Positions 63,570 through 64,000 of a DNA stretch of 64,000 nt are shown in pieces; positions within the stretch are counted from its first letter, which is position 1, and each line of letters begins with the position of its first letter. A program made the translations under genes and the position numbers. Source of the DNA: Lampropedia aestuarii (GTDB lineage Bacteria; Pseudomonadota; Gammaproteobacteria; Burkholderiales; Burkholderiaceae_C); assembly GCF_004803635.1 (NCBI RefSeq), contig NZ_SSWX01000004.1, positions 115,640 to 179,639 of the forward strand, read 5' to 3'. The notes under the pieces were generated by a model. That model saw only the letters and a program-made list of their open reading frames with translations, was not told where the DNA came from and ran no database searches.

Positions 63570-63943
63570 GGGGAGTCCCGCCCAGGGGCTGAGAGACTGT
63601 TACGCCACGCGCAAGATGCCAGGCAGCACAGTGACCCTTAGAGCCTGTTCAAAGTCTCGACGCAGTCGCGCAAGGCACAAAAAAGTGGCAGTACAAGACG
63701 CCTGTTGCAGCTCATACGTCTGTATGAGCAAAACGGGCAACGCAGTCATGCGCTTTTTTGTGCCTTGCCCTTCGGGTTGGCGCCCAAAAGGCACGCTGCC
63801 TTGTTAAAAATCCTCGCCGGGCAGATAGCCCGACTGCGGTTTTTGCCGCGCATCGTATCCTTTTGGGCGCCAACGCGGTCTGCGTGGAGACTGTGAACAG
63901 GCTCTTAGAACCTGATCCGGATCATGCCGGCGAAGGGACGGGA
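63570..63943 (+). ncRNA. TPP (thiamine pyrophosphate) riboswitch interrupted by a 264-bp element
   Basis: The 5' half is GAGGGGAGTCCCGCCCAGGG, then the pyrimidine-sensing CTGAGA (63589-63594), a variable CTGT...ACAG hairpin and ACCC (63634-63637) with TTA. The 3' half begins at 63908: GAACCTGATCCGGATCATGC, then CGGCGAAGGGA, the pyrophosphate-sensing region. Joining 63640 to 63908 gives a normal TPP aptamer (THI-box) of about 107 nt. Between them lies the complete repeat 63641-63904 plus a second TTA. The insertion point is the J2/4 junction between helix P2 and helix P4. The aptamer ends about 12 bases before an ATG, which suggests control of translation start. Confidence 0.9.
63641..63904. 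mobile_element. MITE-like element, complete 264-bp copy inside the TPP riboswitch
   Basis: Ends GAGCCTGTTC and GAACAGGCTC, extending with 23 of 25 positions matched. Flanked by TTA at 63638-63640 and 63905-63907. Arm one pairs GCAAGGCACAAAAAAG (63670-63685) with CTTTTTTGTGCCTTGC (63753-63768). Arm two pairs TTGGCGCCCAAAAGG (63777-63791) with CCTTTTGGGCGCCAA (63859-63873), all 15 positions. This copy carries the second end type. In RNA the whole insert could fold back into one closed stem with two arms. Confidence 0.95.
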
Positions 63944-63954
63944 TTTTTGCTTGC

Positions 63955-64000
63955 ATGACCGTGCTGTGCGCCGGCCCTCTTGCCAAAGCACTGCGCTCAC
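63955..64000 (+). CDS. Start of a thiamine-regulated gene (runs off the right edge)
   Basis: Fifteen codons are visible: MTVLCAGPLAKALRS. The frame is open to the end of the window. This is too little to name a family. The TPP riboswitch directly upstream implies a role in thiamine synthesis, salvage or transport. The start lies 12 bases after the aptamer, whose AAGGGA could double as the ribosome site, so ligand binding would hide it. That control model is inference. Confidence 0.55.
   Translation, partial: MTVLCAGPLAKALRS

Noticed and set aside
1..64000. CRISPR arrays, rRNA and tRNA genes
   Set aside because: No regularly spaced short repeats and no recognisable tRNA or rRNA sequence were seen on either strand. 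A tRNA scan would settle this.

Overview
The window looks like chromosomal DNA of a betaproteobacterium of the order Burkholderiales, most likely near Comamonadaceae. The reasons are a pilR-ampD pair, tandem DUF4148 proteins, a Bug-type solute-binding protein, CreBC, proteins with IPTL-type sorting signals, a UbiB/UbiJ pair, and moderately high GC. Genus-level placement is not attempted. No rRNA, tRNA or CRISPR was recognised.

Layout. 1-15 kb is mostly minus strand: rep helicase start, corA, a polymerase III psi-like gene next to rimI, DUF305, an FGE-like lipoprotein (+), ampD, pilR, bluB, tldD, priA and hemE. An AT-rich gap with three DnaA-type boxes lies between priA and hemE. 15-31 kb holds uppP, argP/argO, a D,D-carboxypeptidase, a hydrolase, a PQQ-type sugar dehydrogenase, a sodium symporter, ubiB/ubiJ, a Tim44-domain protein and creBC. 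31-47 kb holds a barstar, a ParB-like nuclease with an XrtH-type sorting motif in mid-protein, a methyltransferase, mnmA, cidR/cidAB, an AT-rich IPTL-CTERM protein, a Bug protein, class I aldolase, a META/DUF4377 lipoprotein, trpC and three tandem DUF4148 genes. 47.5-63.4 kb is largely acyl-CoA metabolism. A TetR-acyl-CoA dehydrogenase-thioesterase-enoyl-CoA hydratase run faces a minus-strand operon (acyl-CoA dehydrogenase, Dabb protein, SDR, PaaI thioesterase, VOC protein, NADP oxidoreductase, SDR). A DsbD-type reductase lies between them. A shared GCACGATCGTT core upstream of tetR and of the minus-strand operon suggests one regulator for both.

Scattered through the window is a non-coding, MITE-like element. 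Three complete copies are exactly 264 bp, with about 25-bp inverted ends, two internal hairpin arms and 3-bp TTA/TAA duplications. There are also shorter, chimeric and decayed copies. Within a copy the two ends, and the two sides of an arm, often change together.

The most striking observation is at the right edge. A complete 264-bp copy sits inside a TPP (thiamine) riboswitch, between the ACCC/TTA and GAACCTGATC parts of the aptamer. The conserved riboswitch motifs on both sides are intact, and a coding start follows 12 bases downstream. Removing the element and one TTA restores an ordinary contiguous TPP aptamer.
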